This document shows positions 6,634 through 13,511 of a stretch of DNA of 13,511 bases, piece after piece. Each line of letters opens with the position of its first letter. The stretch's first letter is position 1. The position numbers were made by a program, and so were the translations under genes. Origin of the DNA: Gammaproteobacteria bacterium (GTDB lineage: Bacteria > Pseudomonadota > Gammaproteobacteria > Chromatiales > Sedimenticolaceae); NCBI GenBank assembly GCA_020445165.1, contig JAGRHE010000064.1, positions 1 through 13,511 of the forward strand, in the 5' to 3' direction. The notes beneath the pieces were generated by a model. The model searched no databases. It saw only the letters and a list, made by a program, of their open reading frames with translations, and was not told where the DNA came from.

Positions 6634-7005
6634 ATGAGCCTTGGCGACCCGTTCGGCAGGGTGTCCCGTCGCCAGCGCGCAGCCTACCAGGCCCTGCGTG
6701 AGCAGCTGCAGCGTCAGGGACTGACCCGGCACGGGGACATCGAGCGGTTGATCTTGCGACTGCACCGCACGACGCTACAGCTGGTGCTGGGCCTGCTGTT
6801 GATCGTAATCACGCTGTTCCTGCTGTTCCCGCAGTGGGGCGGCGCGCTGACGCTGACCGGCGTGTTGCTCGGCGCCTGGATTGCAAGCAGCTTCCTGCAG
6901 ACGCGCACACATCTGCGCGCATATCGTGAAGAAATGACCTCGCGCCCACTGCCGGCGCGTGTCGAATCCACAACCCCCTCACCGAGGAGTCAATCCGATG
7001 ACTGA
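6634..7005 (+). CDS. Small two-span membrane protein, function unknown
   Basis: A 123-residue protein not assigned to a family. A basic, Gln/Arg-rich cytoplasmic-like N-terminus (1-45) precedes two hydrophobic segments, about 48-66 and 70-88, separated by a tight PQWGG turn. A polar tail rich in Ser/Pro follows. This is a helical hairpin with both ends probably in the cytoplasm. The start chosen is ATG 6634, which gives MSLGDPFGR; a GTG at 6601 in the same frame would add 11 residues of low-complexity sequence. Neither has a strong ribosome site. Its stop codon overlaps the start of the dsrE-like gene by 8 nt, so it is the first gene of a compact operon with dsrE-like and apbE genes and may help anchor or serve that periplasmic pair. 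That role is inference from position. Confidence 0.75.
   Translation: MSLGDPFGRVSRRQRAAYQALREQLQRQGLTRHGDIERLILRLHRTTLQLVLGLLLIVITLFLLFPQWGGALTLTGVLLGAWIASSFLQTRTHLRAYREEMTSRPLPARVESTTPSPRSQSDD
6984..6989 (+). promoter_or_regulatory. Shine-Dalgarno site deciding the dsrE-like start
   Basis: GAGGAG lies 8 nt before ATG 6998, inside the end of the preceding gene. It favours 6998 over the in-frame ATG at 6959, which would add 13 residues before the signal peptide. Confidence 0.75.
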
Positions 7006-7513
7006 TCACCTTCGTACGCAGCCGATGCTGCGCGCCATGTTCGCTGTCCTGCTCCTGGCCACCTTCGCGGGCGTCTCGCTTGCACCGAGCGACGCGTTCG
7101 CCGAGGACGGAACCAAGGTCGTATACCATGCCGATTTCGCCGACCCGCGACGGTTCAGCGCGATGCTGACCAGCATCAACAACATGGTCACCTACTACCA
7201 GAATGAGCTGATGGAATATGACGTCAGGATCGTATTCGTCGCCCACGGCATTCGGTTCGTGACTGACGACAAGCTCGTTGGCACCCCGTTCGAGGAAGAC
7301 GCGGAAATGGCCGAGCGACGCCAGAACAATGCCGGTCGCCTGGATGCCCTGCGCGCCGTCCAGGGGGTGAAGCTTGAGCTCTGCGGCATCACGCGCTCGC
7401 AGATCAACCTGGCCGAAGACAAACTGTACGAAGGTGTCACCATGGTGCCGTCCGGCGTGGTGCAACTGGCCAAGCTGCAGGCAGAGGGATTCGCCTACAT
7501 CAAGATCGAGTGA
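6998..7513 (+). CDS. Secreted DsrE-family protein
   Basis: A 171-residue protein with a Sec signal peptide (hydrophobic core MFAVLLLATFAGVSLA, likely cleavage after AFA at 35) and a DsrE/DsrF-like domain. The domain shows VVYHADFADP at 41-50, the strand VRIVFVAHGIRFV at 76-88, the family cysteine Cys129 in LELCGITR, and the C-terminal VPSGVVQLAKLQ...GFAYIK typical of exported DsrE-like proteins. Cytoplasmic DsrE relatives carry sulfur as a cysteine persulfide, and Cys129 is at the equivalent site; what the exported subfamily carries is not settled here. It overlaps the preceding membrane gene by 8 nt, and its stop overlaps the apbE start by 4 nt (GTGA). Family assignment is firm, substrate unknown. 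A role in periplasmic sulfur handling linked to flavinylation is inference. Confidence 0.88.
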   Translation: MTDHLRTQPMLRAMFAVLLLATFAGVSLAPSDAFAEDGTKVVYHADFADPRRFSAMLTSINNMVTYYQNELMEYDVRIVFVAHGIRFVTDDKLVGTPFEEDAEMAERRQNNAGRLDALRAVQGVKLELCGITRSQINLAEDKLYEGVTMVPSGVVQLAKLQAEGFAYIKIE

Positions 7514-8562
7514 GACAACGGCGATCAGGCCGTGCCTGGCGCTGGCTGGCATTGTGCGCTGGCCTGGCGCTGCAGGCATGCGGAACACAGGAACCCGCAA
7601 TCGGCGAACTGCGTGGTCAGACCATGGGCACCAGTTACTCGGTGCTGGTCGTGCCAGCGCCAGCGGGATCCGATGCCGCCCACCTGAAGGAGCGGATCGA
7701 ACAAGTCCTGGAACGTGTCAATCGGCAGATGTCCACCTACCGGGCCGACTCCGACCTGATGCGTTTCAATCGCAGCGCATCAGTGGACTGGCAGCCAGTG
7801 CCGCCGGAACTGGCGCACCTGGTGGCACGTGCAGCCGAGGTCAGCCGCGCCAGTGACGGCTTGTACGACATCACGGCCGGCCCGCTGGTCAACCTGTGGG
7901 GGTTCGGCAACAGTGGCCGGCGCCAGGGACCGCCCGACACCGATCAGATCGACGCCCTGCTGCCGCACATCGGCCATGGAAAGCTGCTGTCGCGCACCGC
8001 CCCTGCCGCATTGCGCAAGCTCGACGCCAAGATACAGATCGACCTGTCATCGATCGCCAAGGGCTGGGCGGTCGACCAGATCGCTGCCCTGCTGGACGAC
8101 ATGGGTATCGATGACTACCTGGTCGAGATCGGGGGTGAGCTGCGCGGGAGCGGCAGCAAACCCGACGGGTCGGCGTGGCATGTTGCGATCGAACGCCCCG
8201 CCGATGGCATCCGGCAGATGCACAGCGGTGTTGCGCTGGTCGATGCGGCACTGGCCACCTCGGGCGATTACCGAAATTATTTCGAAGCGGACGGCATGCG
8301 CTTCTCGCACACGATCGACCCGCGTAACGGTCGCCCCGTGCACCACCGGCTGGCCTCGGTCAGCGTGATCGCCGACAACTGCACCGATGCCGACGCCTGG
8401 GCCACCGCATTGCTGGCCCTGGGCGAACAACGCGGACCTGAGGTCGCCGCGGCCCAGGGCTTGCAGGCCCTGTTCCTGATCCGCGACGGTGATCGCCTGG
8501 TCACACGTAGCAGCCGTGCCTGGCACGCGGCACACGCCAGCGAGGTCCGGCAGCCACGATGA
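7510..8562 (+). CDS. apbE: FAD:protein FMN transferase, ApbE-type lipoprotein
   Basis: ApbE enzymes use FAD to attach FMN covalently to a Thr or Ser of target proteins on the periplasmic face, commonly RnfG, NqrC or NosR-type subunits. The 350-residue product has a signal sequence ending LALQAC, so Cys24 is probably lipidated, although Gln at -2 is unusual. Family motifs follow in order: MGTSY at 39, MSTYRADSDLMRFN (74-87), DGLYDITAGPLVNLWGFG (116-133), DLSSIAKGWAVD (178-189), EIGGELR (206-212), ATSGDYRNYF (249-258), SHTIDPRNGRPV (266-277) and the Mg-site region CTDADAWATALLALG (291-305). Length is normal and it looks active. The GTG start overlaps the dsrE-like stop, implying translational coupling. 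No recognisable flavinylation target is in the window, so its client is elsewhere or unrecognised. Confidence 0.95.
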   Translation: MRQRRSGRAWRWLALCAGLALQACGTQEPAIGELRGQTMGTSYSVLVVPAPAGSDAAHLKERIEQVLERVNRQMSTYRADSDLMRFNRSASVDWQPVPPELAHLVARAAEVSRASDGLYDITAGPLVNLWGFGNSGRRQGPPDTDQIDALLPHIGHGKLLSRTAPAALRKLDAKIQIDLSSIAKGWAVDQIAALLDDMGIDDYLVEIGGELRGSGSKPDGSAWHVAIERPADGIRQMHSGVALVDAALATSGDYRNYFEADGMRFSHTIDPRNGRPVHHRLASVSVIADNCTDADAWATALLALGEQRGPEVAAAQGLQALFLIRDGDRLVTRSSRAWHAAHASEVRQPR

Positions 8563-8598
8563 GGCGGTGACACGCCCGCATACGGCCTGGACGTTGCT

Positions 8599-9162
8599 TC
8601 AGAGATCGAGCCGATGATACCTGGCCGTCAGCACCACCACCCCCTGGCGCTGCACGGTGATGAACTGCGCCCGCAGACGTTCCAGTCGTGGCAGGCGATC
8701 GAAAAGGTGGACTTCGATGGCCCGCAACCGCCTGGGTTCTGCACATTCGAATCGGTAATCGGCAGATACATCGACATCTGCCTCCGCAACTCGGGATCGA
8801 CCATGGCCATGTCCATGGCCGTGCGATTCATCGGCGGCATCCGGCCACGGCAGTTTCAATTCGCTCGACGTGAGGCGGCACTCGGCCGCCGGCGACGGCG
8901 TGAACAAGCCCTCGCCCGCGGTCAATTCTCTCGCCATTGTCGCAACCGCAGCGCGGCCGGCATCGTCCATGGGCGCTTGCCAGGTGCCGAACACGTCGGC
9001 CACGGTCAGCTGCAGTTGGGCATACAGCTCGTTGCCCTCGACCGCGACTTCCAACCGGCCAGTACCGTTCTGGTGTGGTGACTGCGCCAGGACCAATGCA
9101 GGAACCATCCACAACCAGGGCAGCCGTCGCCCTATCCAGCGGCCAAGTGCGAGTGTCTTCAT
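8599..9162 (-). CDS. Secreted DUF2796/ZrgA-like protein with histidine cluster
   Basis: A 187-residue exported protein (basic N-terminus, hydrophobic core to about residue 26) matching the DUF2796 family, whose member ZrgA is linked to zinc uptake. Supporting pattern: GRLEVAVEGNELYAQL (35-50), LFTPSPAAEC to Cys95, the alternating histidines H114, H116, H118 and H120 in DESHGHGHGHG, the strand VDVSADYRFEC to Cys140, and LFDRLPRLERLRAQFIT near the end. The histidine stretch is short for the family, and the usual N-terminal His-rich HEHG motif is reduced to HQNGTG, so metal binding may be weak. It converges on apbE (36-nt gap) and diverges from the RND operon. No zinc ABC transporter genes adjoin it, unlike many relatives. 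The start is ATG 9162 with a poor ribosome site. Confidence 0.82.
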   Translation of the reverse strand: MKTLALGRWIGRRLPWLWMVPALVLAQSPHQNGTGRLEVAVEGNELYAQLQLTVADVFGTWQAPMDDAGRAAVATMARELTAGEGLFTPSPAAECRLTSSELKLPWPDAADESHGHGHGHGRSRVAEADVDVSADYRFECAEPRRLRAIEVHLFDRLPRLERLRAQFITVQRQGVVVLTARYHRLDL

Positions 9163-9243
9163 ACTGCCAGATCTCGTTTACATCGGGAGACTCAGGCGGC
9201 CGGAGCCGGCGACGCCATGCACGCTCAACCTACACCATCCACA

Positions 9244-9272
9244 GGCGACAGTGAGCGGCTTCGCTCATCGCC
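9244..9272. repeat. Bulged hairpin in the divergent zrgA-like/RND gap
   Basis: GGCGA (9244-9248) pairs with TCGCC (9268-9272), and TGAGCG (9252-9257) with CGCTCA (9262-9267), around a GCTT loop with a 3-nt bulge: 11 base pairs in 29 nt. No T-run follows on either strand, so it is not a normal terminator. It lies about 80 nt upstream of the zrgA-like start and could sit in that leader. Confidence 0.45.
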
Positions 9273-9347
9273 AAAGTCACCTCGGGCAGCGCCCCGGCGG
9301 ACACGCTTGCCCCAACCCATTGTGCGGCCTAGGCTTGGCTTCCCATT

Positions 9348-9361
9348 GTCTGTGCACAGAC
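9348..9361. promoter_or_regulatory. Candidate operator: perfect 14-bp palindrome before RND operon
   Basis: GTCTGTGCACAGAC is perfectly self-complementary and ends 52 nt before the adaptor start, where a promoter would be expected. The flanking pair one base further out (T/A) also matches after one mismatch. Size and symmetry suit a dimeric repressor such as a TetR-type pump regulator, but no regulator gene is in the window and no confident -10/-35 pair was found. Confidence 0.45.
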
Positions 9362-9413
9362 TACATAGCAGAGGCAACATTGACCACGCGCCGCACATCA
9401 ACAGGAGCGCCTC

Positions 9414-10733
9414 ATGACTGAACACCGCAACTTCCGGCGCATGCTCCTGGTCGTTCCACCGATCGTGATCGGGGCACTGGTGCTGGTGTTTGTCGGCAGC
9501 AACCGCGGCGCACCGACCAAGGTCGAAAACGGCGAGGCGGTTCGCGCAGTGCGTACTGTCGAGGTGTCACAGGTCGACCTGGTGCCCCGCGCCGAAGGCT
9601 ACGGCGTGGTACAACCGGCCAGGATCTGGCGCGCGGTATCCCAGGTCAGTGGTCGGATCGTGCACATGCATCCGCGCCTGCGCGACGGGGAGATCATTGC
9701 GGCCGGCACCGAACTGCTGCGGATCGACCCGGTCGACTACCAACTCAGCCTGGCGCAGATCAAGGCTGAACTGGCCGAACTCGACGTTCAGCAACAGAAC
9801 AACGAAGGGCTGCTCGAGATCGAGGAACGCAACCTGGAGCTCGCACAGCGTGAGTCCCGGCGCCTGGAGAGCCTGGCCAGGCAGGGCACGTCATCGCGCA
9901 GCGACGCCGATGCGGCCGCGCGCGCGGTGCTCAATTCGCGCACCGCAGTGCAGAACCTGCGCAACGCGATTGCGCTGCTGCCAAGCCGCCGCGAGGTGCT
10001 CGAAGCACGCCTGGCGCAGGCCGAGCGCGACCTGGCCAACACCACCATCAGCGCACCGTTCAACCTGCGCATCGCCGGGCTGACGGTCGAGACAGATCAA
10101 TACGCCAGCGCCGGCCAGACCCTGTTCCAGGGCGACGATGTCGACCGGGTCGAGATCATCGCCCAGGTCGCCCTGTCGTCGTTGCGCAACCTGTTCGCCG
10201 GACGGGAAAACGACGCCCCCAGCAGCCAGCAGCTCGGCGATGGTCTTGCCGACTATGCGGGCCTGGACGCTACCATTCACATGGACCTCGGTTCGCAGAC
10301 GGCGCAGTGGGATGCACGTTTCGTGCGTTTCAATGACAACGTAGACAGCACCACGCGCACGATCGGCGTCGTAGTCGCCGTCGACCGCCCCCTGGACAAG
10401 GTGCGACCGGGTCAGCGTCCACCACTGTCGAAGGGTATGTTCGTCAGCGTCATGCTGTATGGCCGGGTACAGCCCGGCCGGCTGGTGATCCCGCGTAGCG
10501 CCGTGCGCGCGAAGCAGGTGATGCTGGTCGACGCCGACAACCGCCTGCAGATGCAGCCGGTAGAAACGCTTTACACGCAGGATTCCCTGGCCATCATCGG
10601 CTCCGGCGTCGAGGCCGGACAACGACTGGTGGTATCCGACCTGGTCCCGGCAGTCGCCGGCATGCGCCTGCTGCCGCAGACCGACCATGCCTTGCAGACG
10701 CAGCTGCTGCAGGCAGCGGGCGGCACGCGATGA
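9414..10733 (+). CDS. RND efflux periplasmic adaptor (membrane fusion) protein
   Basis: This protein bridges the inner-membrane RND pump and an outer-membrane channel. The 439-residue product has an uncleaved N-terminal anchor (about 10-27) with no lipobox. Next come the first half of the barrel-sandwich (lipoyl-like) domain (about 68-108, with GRIVHMHPRLRDGEIIAAG), a long alpha-helical hairpin (about 109-207, rich in Glu/Gln/Leu), the returning strand TTISAPFNLRI (210-220), a beta-barrel domain and a membrane-proximal domain with LVIPRSAV near 357-364. Length is slightly above the usual 370-400 residues. The start is ATG 9414 with AGGAG 6 nt upstream. The stop overlaps the pump start (ATGA). 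No outer-membrane channel gene is within the window. Substrate cannot be read from the sequence. Confidence 0.93.
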   Translation: MTEHRNFRRMLLVVPPIVIGALVLVFVGSNRGAPTKVENGEAVRAVRTVEVSQVDLVPRAEGYGVVQPARIWRAVSQVSGRIVHMHPRLRDGEIIAAGTELLRIDPVDYQLSLAQIKAELAELDVQQQNNEGLLEIEERNLELAQRESRRLESLARQGTSSRSDADAAARAVLNSRTAVQNLRNAIALLPSRREVLEARLAQAERDLANTTISAPFNLRIAGLTVETDQYASAGQTLFQGDDVDRVEIIAQVALSSLRNLFAGRENDAPSSQQLGDGLADYAGLDATIHMDLGSQTAQWDARFVRFNDNVDSTTRTIGVVVAVDRPLDKVRPGQRPPLSKGMFVSVMLYGRVQPGRLVIPRSAVRAKQVMLVDADNRLQMQPVETLYTQDSLAIIGSGVEAGQRLVVSDLVPAVAGMRLLPQTDHALQTQLLQAAGGTR

Positions 10734-13511
10734 TCGCCTGGTTCGCGCGCCACCCGACCGCGGCCAACCTGCTGATGGCGGCGATCATCGTGCTCGGCCT
10801 GGTTACCTTGCCGGGACTGCAGCGGGAGACCTTCCCGGCGATCGAGAACGACAAGGTGCAGGTTCGCATCGTGTACAAGGGCGCGACCGCAACCGAGGTC
10901 GAAGATGCCATCTGCCGACGTCTGGAGGATGCGCTGGAAAGCATCTCCGACCTGGACGAGATGCTGTGTGAATCGCGCGAGGGCCTGGCCAGCGCGACCG
11001 CCATCAAGCGCGAGGGCGCCAACATGGCGCGCTTCCTCGACGACATCAAATCCAACGTCGATGCGATCGACGACTTCCCCGATGCCATCGAAGCGCCTCT
11101 GATCGAGGAACTGGGGCGCACCGATGCGGTGGTCTCGATCGCCATCACCGGGCCGTCCGACCCGGTGATCCTCAAGGCCTATGCCGAACGTGTCAAAGAC
11201 CGCCTGAACAAGGCGGTCGACGTGGCCGAGATCATGGTGAAAGGCTTTTCCGAACACCAGTTGCGGATTGAGATACCCGGTCAGCGACTGCGCCAGTTCA
11301 GCATGTCCGCCGCAGACATCGCCAACGCGGTGGCGGCGCGCAGCGTGGGCTCACCGCTCGGTCTGCTGGAGGGTGACGAAGAAGACGTGCTGCTGCGCTT
11401 CGACGACCAGCGCAAGTCGATCGATGCCTTGCGTTCGCTGGTCGTGTTGTCGACCGCCGATGGCGCCGCAATCACGCTCGGCCAGATTGCCGAGATCAGC
11501 GACCGCTTCGAGCGCGACGAGGAAAAAGTCCTGTTCGATGGCCGCCGCGCGGCGATCCTCGACATCACCAAGACCGAAGACCAGGATACCCTGACCGTCT
11601 ATGACGGCGTCGCGGCCTTCGTCGCCCGGGAACAGGCCGACGCACCGGCGGGCATGCGCCTGACGCTGACCCAGGACCGCTCTTCGGTAGTGCGCGACAG
11701 GCTCGACATGCTGCTGCGCAACGGCGTCCAGGGACTGACGCTGGTGTTTCTCGTGTTATGGCTGTTCTTCAGCCTGCGCTACAGCTTCTGGGTGACCATG
11801 GGGTTGCCGGTTTCGTTCCTCGGCGCCCTGTTCGTGCTGCCGATGGTCGGTGTTACGGTAAACATGATCTCGATGGTCGGCCTGCTGATCGGCATCGGCC
11901 TGCTGATGGATGACGCCATCGTCATTGCCGAAAACATCGCCGCCCGGCTGGCACGCGGTGACAGACCGATGCAGGCGGCGATCACCGGGGTGCGCCAGGT
12001 ACAGCCAGGAATCCTGTCTTCGTTTACGACAACGGTGATGGTATTCGGCTCGCTGGCGTTCATCAGCGGCGAGATCGGCCAGGTGCTGCGGGTCCTTCCG
12101 ATCGTGTTGCTGCTGGTGCTGACCGTGAGCCTGATCGAGGCGTTCCTCATCCTTCCCCACCACCTGGCGCATGCACTCGAACACGTCAACCGGGGTAGGA
12201 CTTCACGGCTGCGTGACGGTTTCGAGCGTCGCTTCGAACGACTGCGTGACGGCATGTTCGGACGTGCGGTGGACCTGGCCGTCGATTTTCGCTACCTGAC
12301 ACTGGGCATCGTGATCATGCTGTTGCTGTTCGCGATCGCCCTGCCGGCTGCCGGCAAGGTCAAGTTCGTCGGCTTCCCCACCATCGAGGGCGACATCCTG
12401 GAGGCGCGCCTGTTGTTGCCGCAGGGCACACCGCTGGCACGCACCGAGGCCATTGTCGAACATCTGAATGATGCACTGCGCCGCACCGGCGAGCAGTTCG
12501 CCGGGCAACAGCCAGACGGTGCCGCACTGATCCAGCATGTGACCGTGCTGTACGGTGAAAACCCGGACGCCAATGAATCGGGCCCGCATGTCGCACGCAT
12601 CATCGCCGACCTGCTCAGCGCCGAACGACGCGGCACGACCATGGCCGAAGTGAGAGCTGCCTGGCGTGACAACGCTGGCCTGCTGGCAGATGTGATCACG
12701 CTCACCTTCACCGAGCCGACACTCGGTCCGGGCGGGCGCGCACTGGATATCCGGCTGGTCAGCAGCGACCTGAACCAGCTCGAGCAGGCGGCAGCCGAAC
12801 TGCGGCACTGGTTCGGCAGCTATGCCGGCGTAATCGACCTCAACGATGATCTTCGCCCCGGCAAGCGTGAGTACCTGCTGCGTCTCAAGGACACCGCGGG
12901 CGCCCTGGGCCTGGACGCGCGCGCGGTCTCGAACCAGGTGCGGGCCGCGTTCCAGGGAACGCGGGTGGACGAGTTTCCGCTCGGCTCCGAACACTACGAG
13001 GTCGACCTGCGCCTGAGCGCCGACGACCGGATCGATGCCGCCGACCTGCAGCAACTGACCATCGTCGGTCCCGCCGGCGCGCTGATTCCGCTCGACGTGG
13101 TGGTCAGTATCGAGGAATCACGCGGCTGGGCACGAATCAACCGGGTCGATGGCGAGCGCGCGGTCACGGTCCAGGGCGACGTACAAACCGATACTGCCAA
13201 CGCCCAGGAACTGCTGTCGATCGCGGCCACCGAATTGTTCCCGCAAATGCGTGAGAGATATCCGGGGCTGCGCATCGACATCGAGGGTCAGAGCAAGGAG
13301 TCGGCCAAGACCGGTCAATCGATCGCGCGCAACGTGCTGCTCGGCCTCGCCGGCATCTACATGCTGCTGGCGCTGCAATTCCGTGGGTACTCGGCACCGA
13401 TCACGGTGATGTCGGTCATCCCGACCGCGCTGATCGGCGTGGTGTTCGGGCATTGGATGCTCGGACTCGACCTCACCCTGCCGAGCATCGTCGGCATGGC
13501 CTCGCTGTTCG
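10730..13511 (+). CDS. HAE-type RND efflux pump, inner-membrane subunit (3' end beyond window)
   Basis: A proton-driven resistance-nodulation-division transporter. The window holds the first 927 residues; members are about 1,030, so roughly 100 residues including the last spans are missing. Features: TM1 near 11-29 (LLMAAIIVLGLVTLPGL), the first large periplasmic loop (30-330), TM2 from about 336, and TM4 with GIGLLMDDAIVIAEN, where Asp394 and Asp395 match the proton-relay pair. A second periplasmic loop follows TM7, and TM8 begins near NVLLGLAGIYMLLALQF. The TM4 motif is that of HAE drug/amphiphile pumps rather than HME metal pumps. The start ATG overlaps the adaptor stop by 4 nt (ATGA), so the two are translationally coupled. 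The frame is intact across the visible part. Substrate unknown. Confidence 0.94.
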   Translation, partial: MIAWFARHPTAANLLMAAIIVLGLVTLPGLQRETFPAIENDKVQVRIVYKGATATEVEDAICRRLEDALESISDLDEMLCESREGLASATAIKREGANMARFLDDIKSNVDAIDDFPDAIEAPLIEELGRTDAVVSIAITGPSDPVILKAYAERVKDRLNKAVDVAEIMVKGFSEHQLRIEIPGQRLRQFSMSAADIANAVAARSVGSPLGLLEGDEEDVLLRFDDQRKSIDALRSLVVLSTADGAAITLGQIAEISDRFERDEEKVLFDGRRAAILDITKTEDQDTLTVYDGVAAFVAREQADAPAGMRLTLTQDRSSVVRDRLDMLLRNGVQGLTLVFLVLWLFFSLRYSFWVTMGLPVSFLGALFVLPMVGVTVNMISMVGLLIGIGLLMDDAIVIAENIAARLARGDRPMQAAITGVRQVQPGILSSFTTTVMVFGSLAFISGEIGQVLRVLPIVLLLVLTVSLIEAFLILPHHLAHALEHVNRGRTSRLRDGFERRFERLRDGMFGRAVDLAVDFRYLTLGIVIMLLLFAIALPAAGKVKFVGFPTIEGDILEARLLLPQGTPLARTEAIVEHLNDALRRTGEQFAGQQPDGAALIQHVTVLYGENPDANESGPHVARIIADLLSAERRGTTMAEVRAAWRDNAGLLADVITLTFTEPTLGPGGRALDIRLVSSDLNQLEQAAAELRHWFGSYAGVIDLNDDLRPGKREYLLRLKDTAGALGLDARAVSNQVRAAFQGTRVDEFPLGSEHYEVDLRLSADDRIDAADLQQLTIVGPAGALIPLDVVVSIEESRGWARINRVDGERAVTVQGDVQTDTANAQELLSIAATELFPQMRERYPGLRIDIEGQSKESAKTGQSIARNVLLGLAGIYMLLALQFRGYSAPITVMSVIPTALIGVVFGHWMLGLDLTLPSIVGMASLF

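Noticed and set aside
6368..6634. Plus-strand open frame of 88 codons before the membrane-protein gene
   Set aside because: Arg-rich, no Shine-Dalgarno, no hydrophobic core or motif; most likely non-coding.
6292..6765. Minus-strand open frame of 157 codons in the divergent intergenic region
   Set aside because: It overlaps the start of the plus-strand membrane gene, has no family features or ribosome site, and its composition is not protein-like.
8563..8576. Possible terminator between convergent apbE and zrgA-like genes
   Set aside because: Only a 4-bp GGCG/CGCC stem with no T-run on either strand; too weak to call.
9335..9367. TTGGCT ... TACATA as a promoter for the RND operon
   Set aside because: The spacer is 21 nt, too long for a standard sigma-70 promoter. 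The palindrome inside is reported separately.
12203..13054. 283-codon minus-strand open frame inside the RND pump gene
   Set aside because: Antisense shadow of an intact, well conserved transporter reading frame.

Overview
The window is GC-rich, densely coded bacterial DNA. Typical Gammaproteobacteria gene families (MinC/MinD, a periplasmic DsrE-like protein, ApbE, a DUF2796/ZrgA-like protein, an HAE-type RND pump) suggest a gammaproteobacterium. The DsrE-like and ApbE proteins fit a sulfur-oxidising Chromatiales-like lineage, but that placement is inference. No rRNA, tRNA, CRISPR array, insertion sequence or phage gene was seen.

Left part (1-6202), all on the minus strand. In transcription order: a soluble histidine kinase with a degenerate N-terminal receiver; a response regulator with REC-PAS-GGDEF-EAL layout and intact c-di-GMP synthesis and hydrolysis motifs; two small unrecognised proteins, each with one membrane span followed by an uninterrupted coiled coil; minC; and minD, which runs off the left edge. 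The gaps are 25, 163, 58, 87 and 57 nt. The series places a phosphorelay/c-di-GMP module and a pair of membrane coiled-coil paralogues directly upstream of the division-site selection genes.

Middle part (6203-8562). A 431-nt divergent intergenic region leads into a tight plus-strand operon: a two-span membrane protein, a secreted DsrE-family protein and an ApbE lipoprotein (FAD:protein FMN transferase). These genes overlap by 8 and 4 nt, so they are probably translated together and act at the membrane or in the periplasm.

Right part (8599-13511). A convergent minus-strand gene encodes a secreted histidine-cluster protein of the DUF2796/ZrgA type. Divergent from it is an RND efflux pair: a membrane-anchored periplasmic adaptor, then the inner-membrane pump, joined by an ATGA overlap. 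The pump is cut by the right edge. The 251-nt divergent gap holds a hairpin and a perfect 14-bp palindrome, a candidate operator for the pump operon.

The most unusual element is the coiled-coil paralogue pair at 1574-2756. Both proteins keep the same hydrophobic register without gaps from the membrane to the C-terminus, share one register break at the same place, and end in a similar LNxxxP motif. One carries methionine at nearly every seventh residue over about 75 residues.
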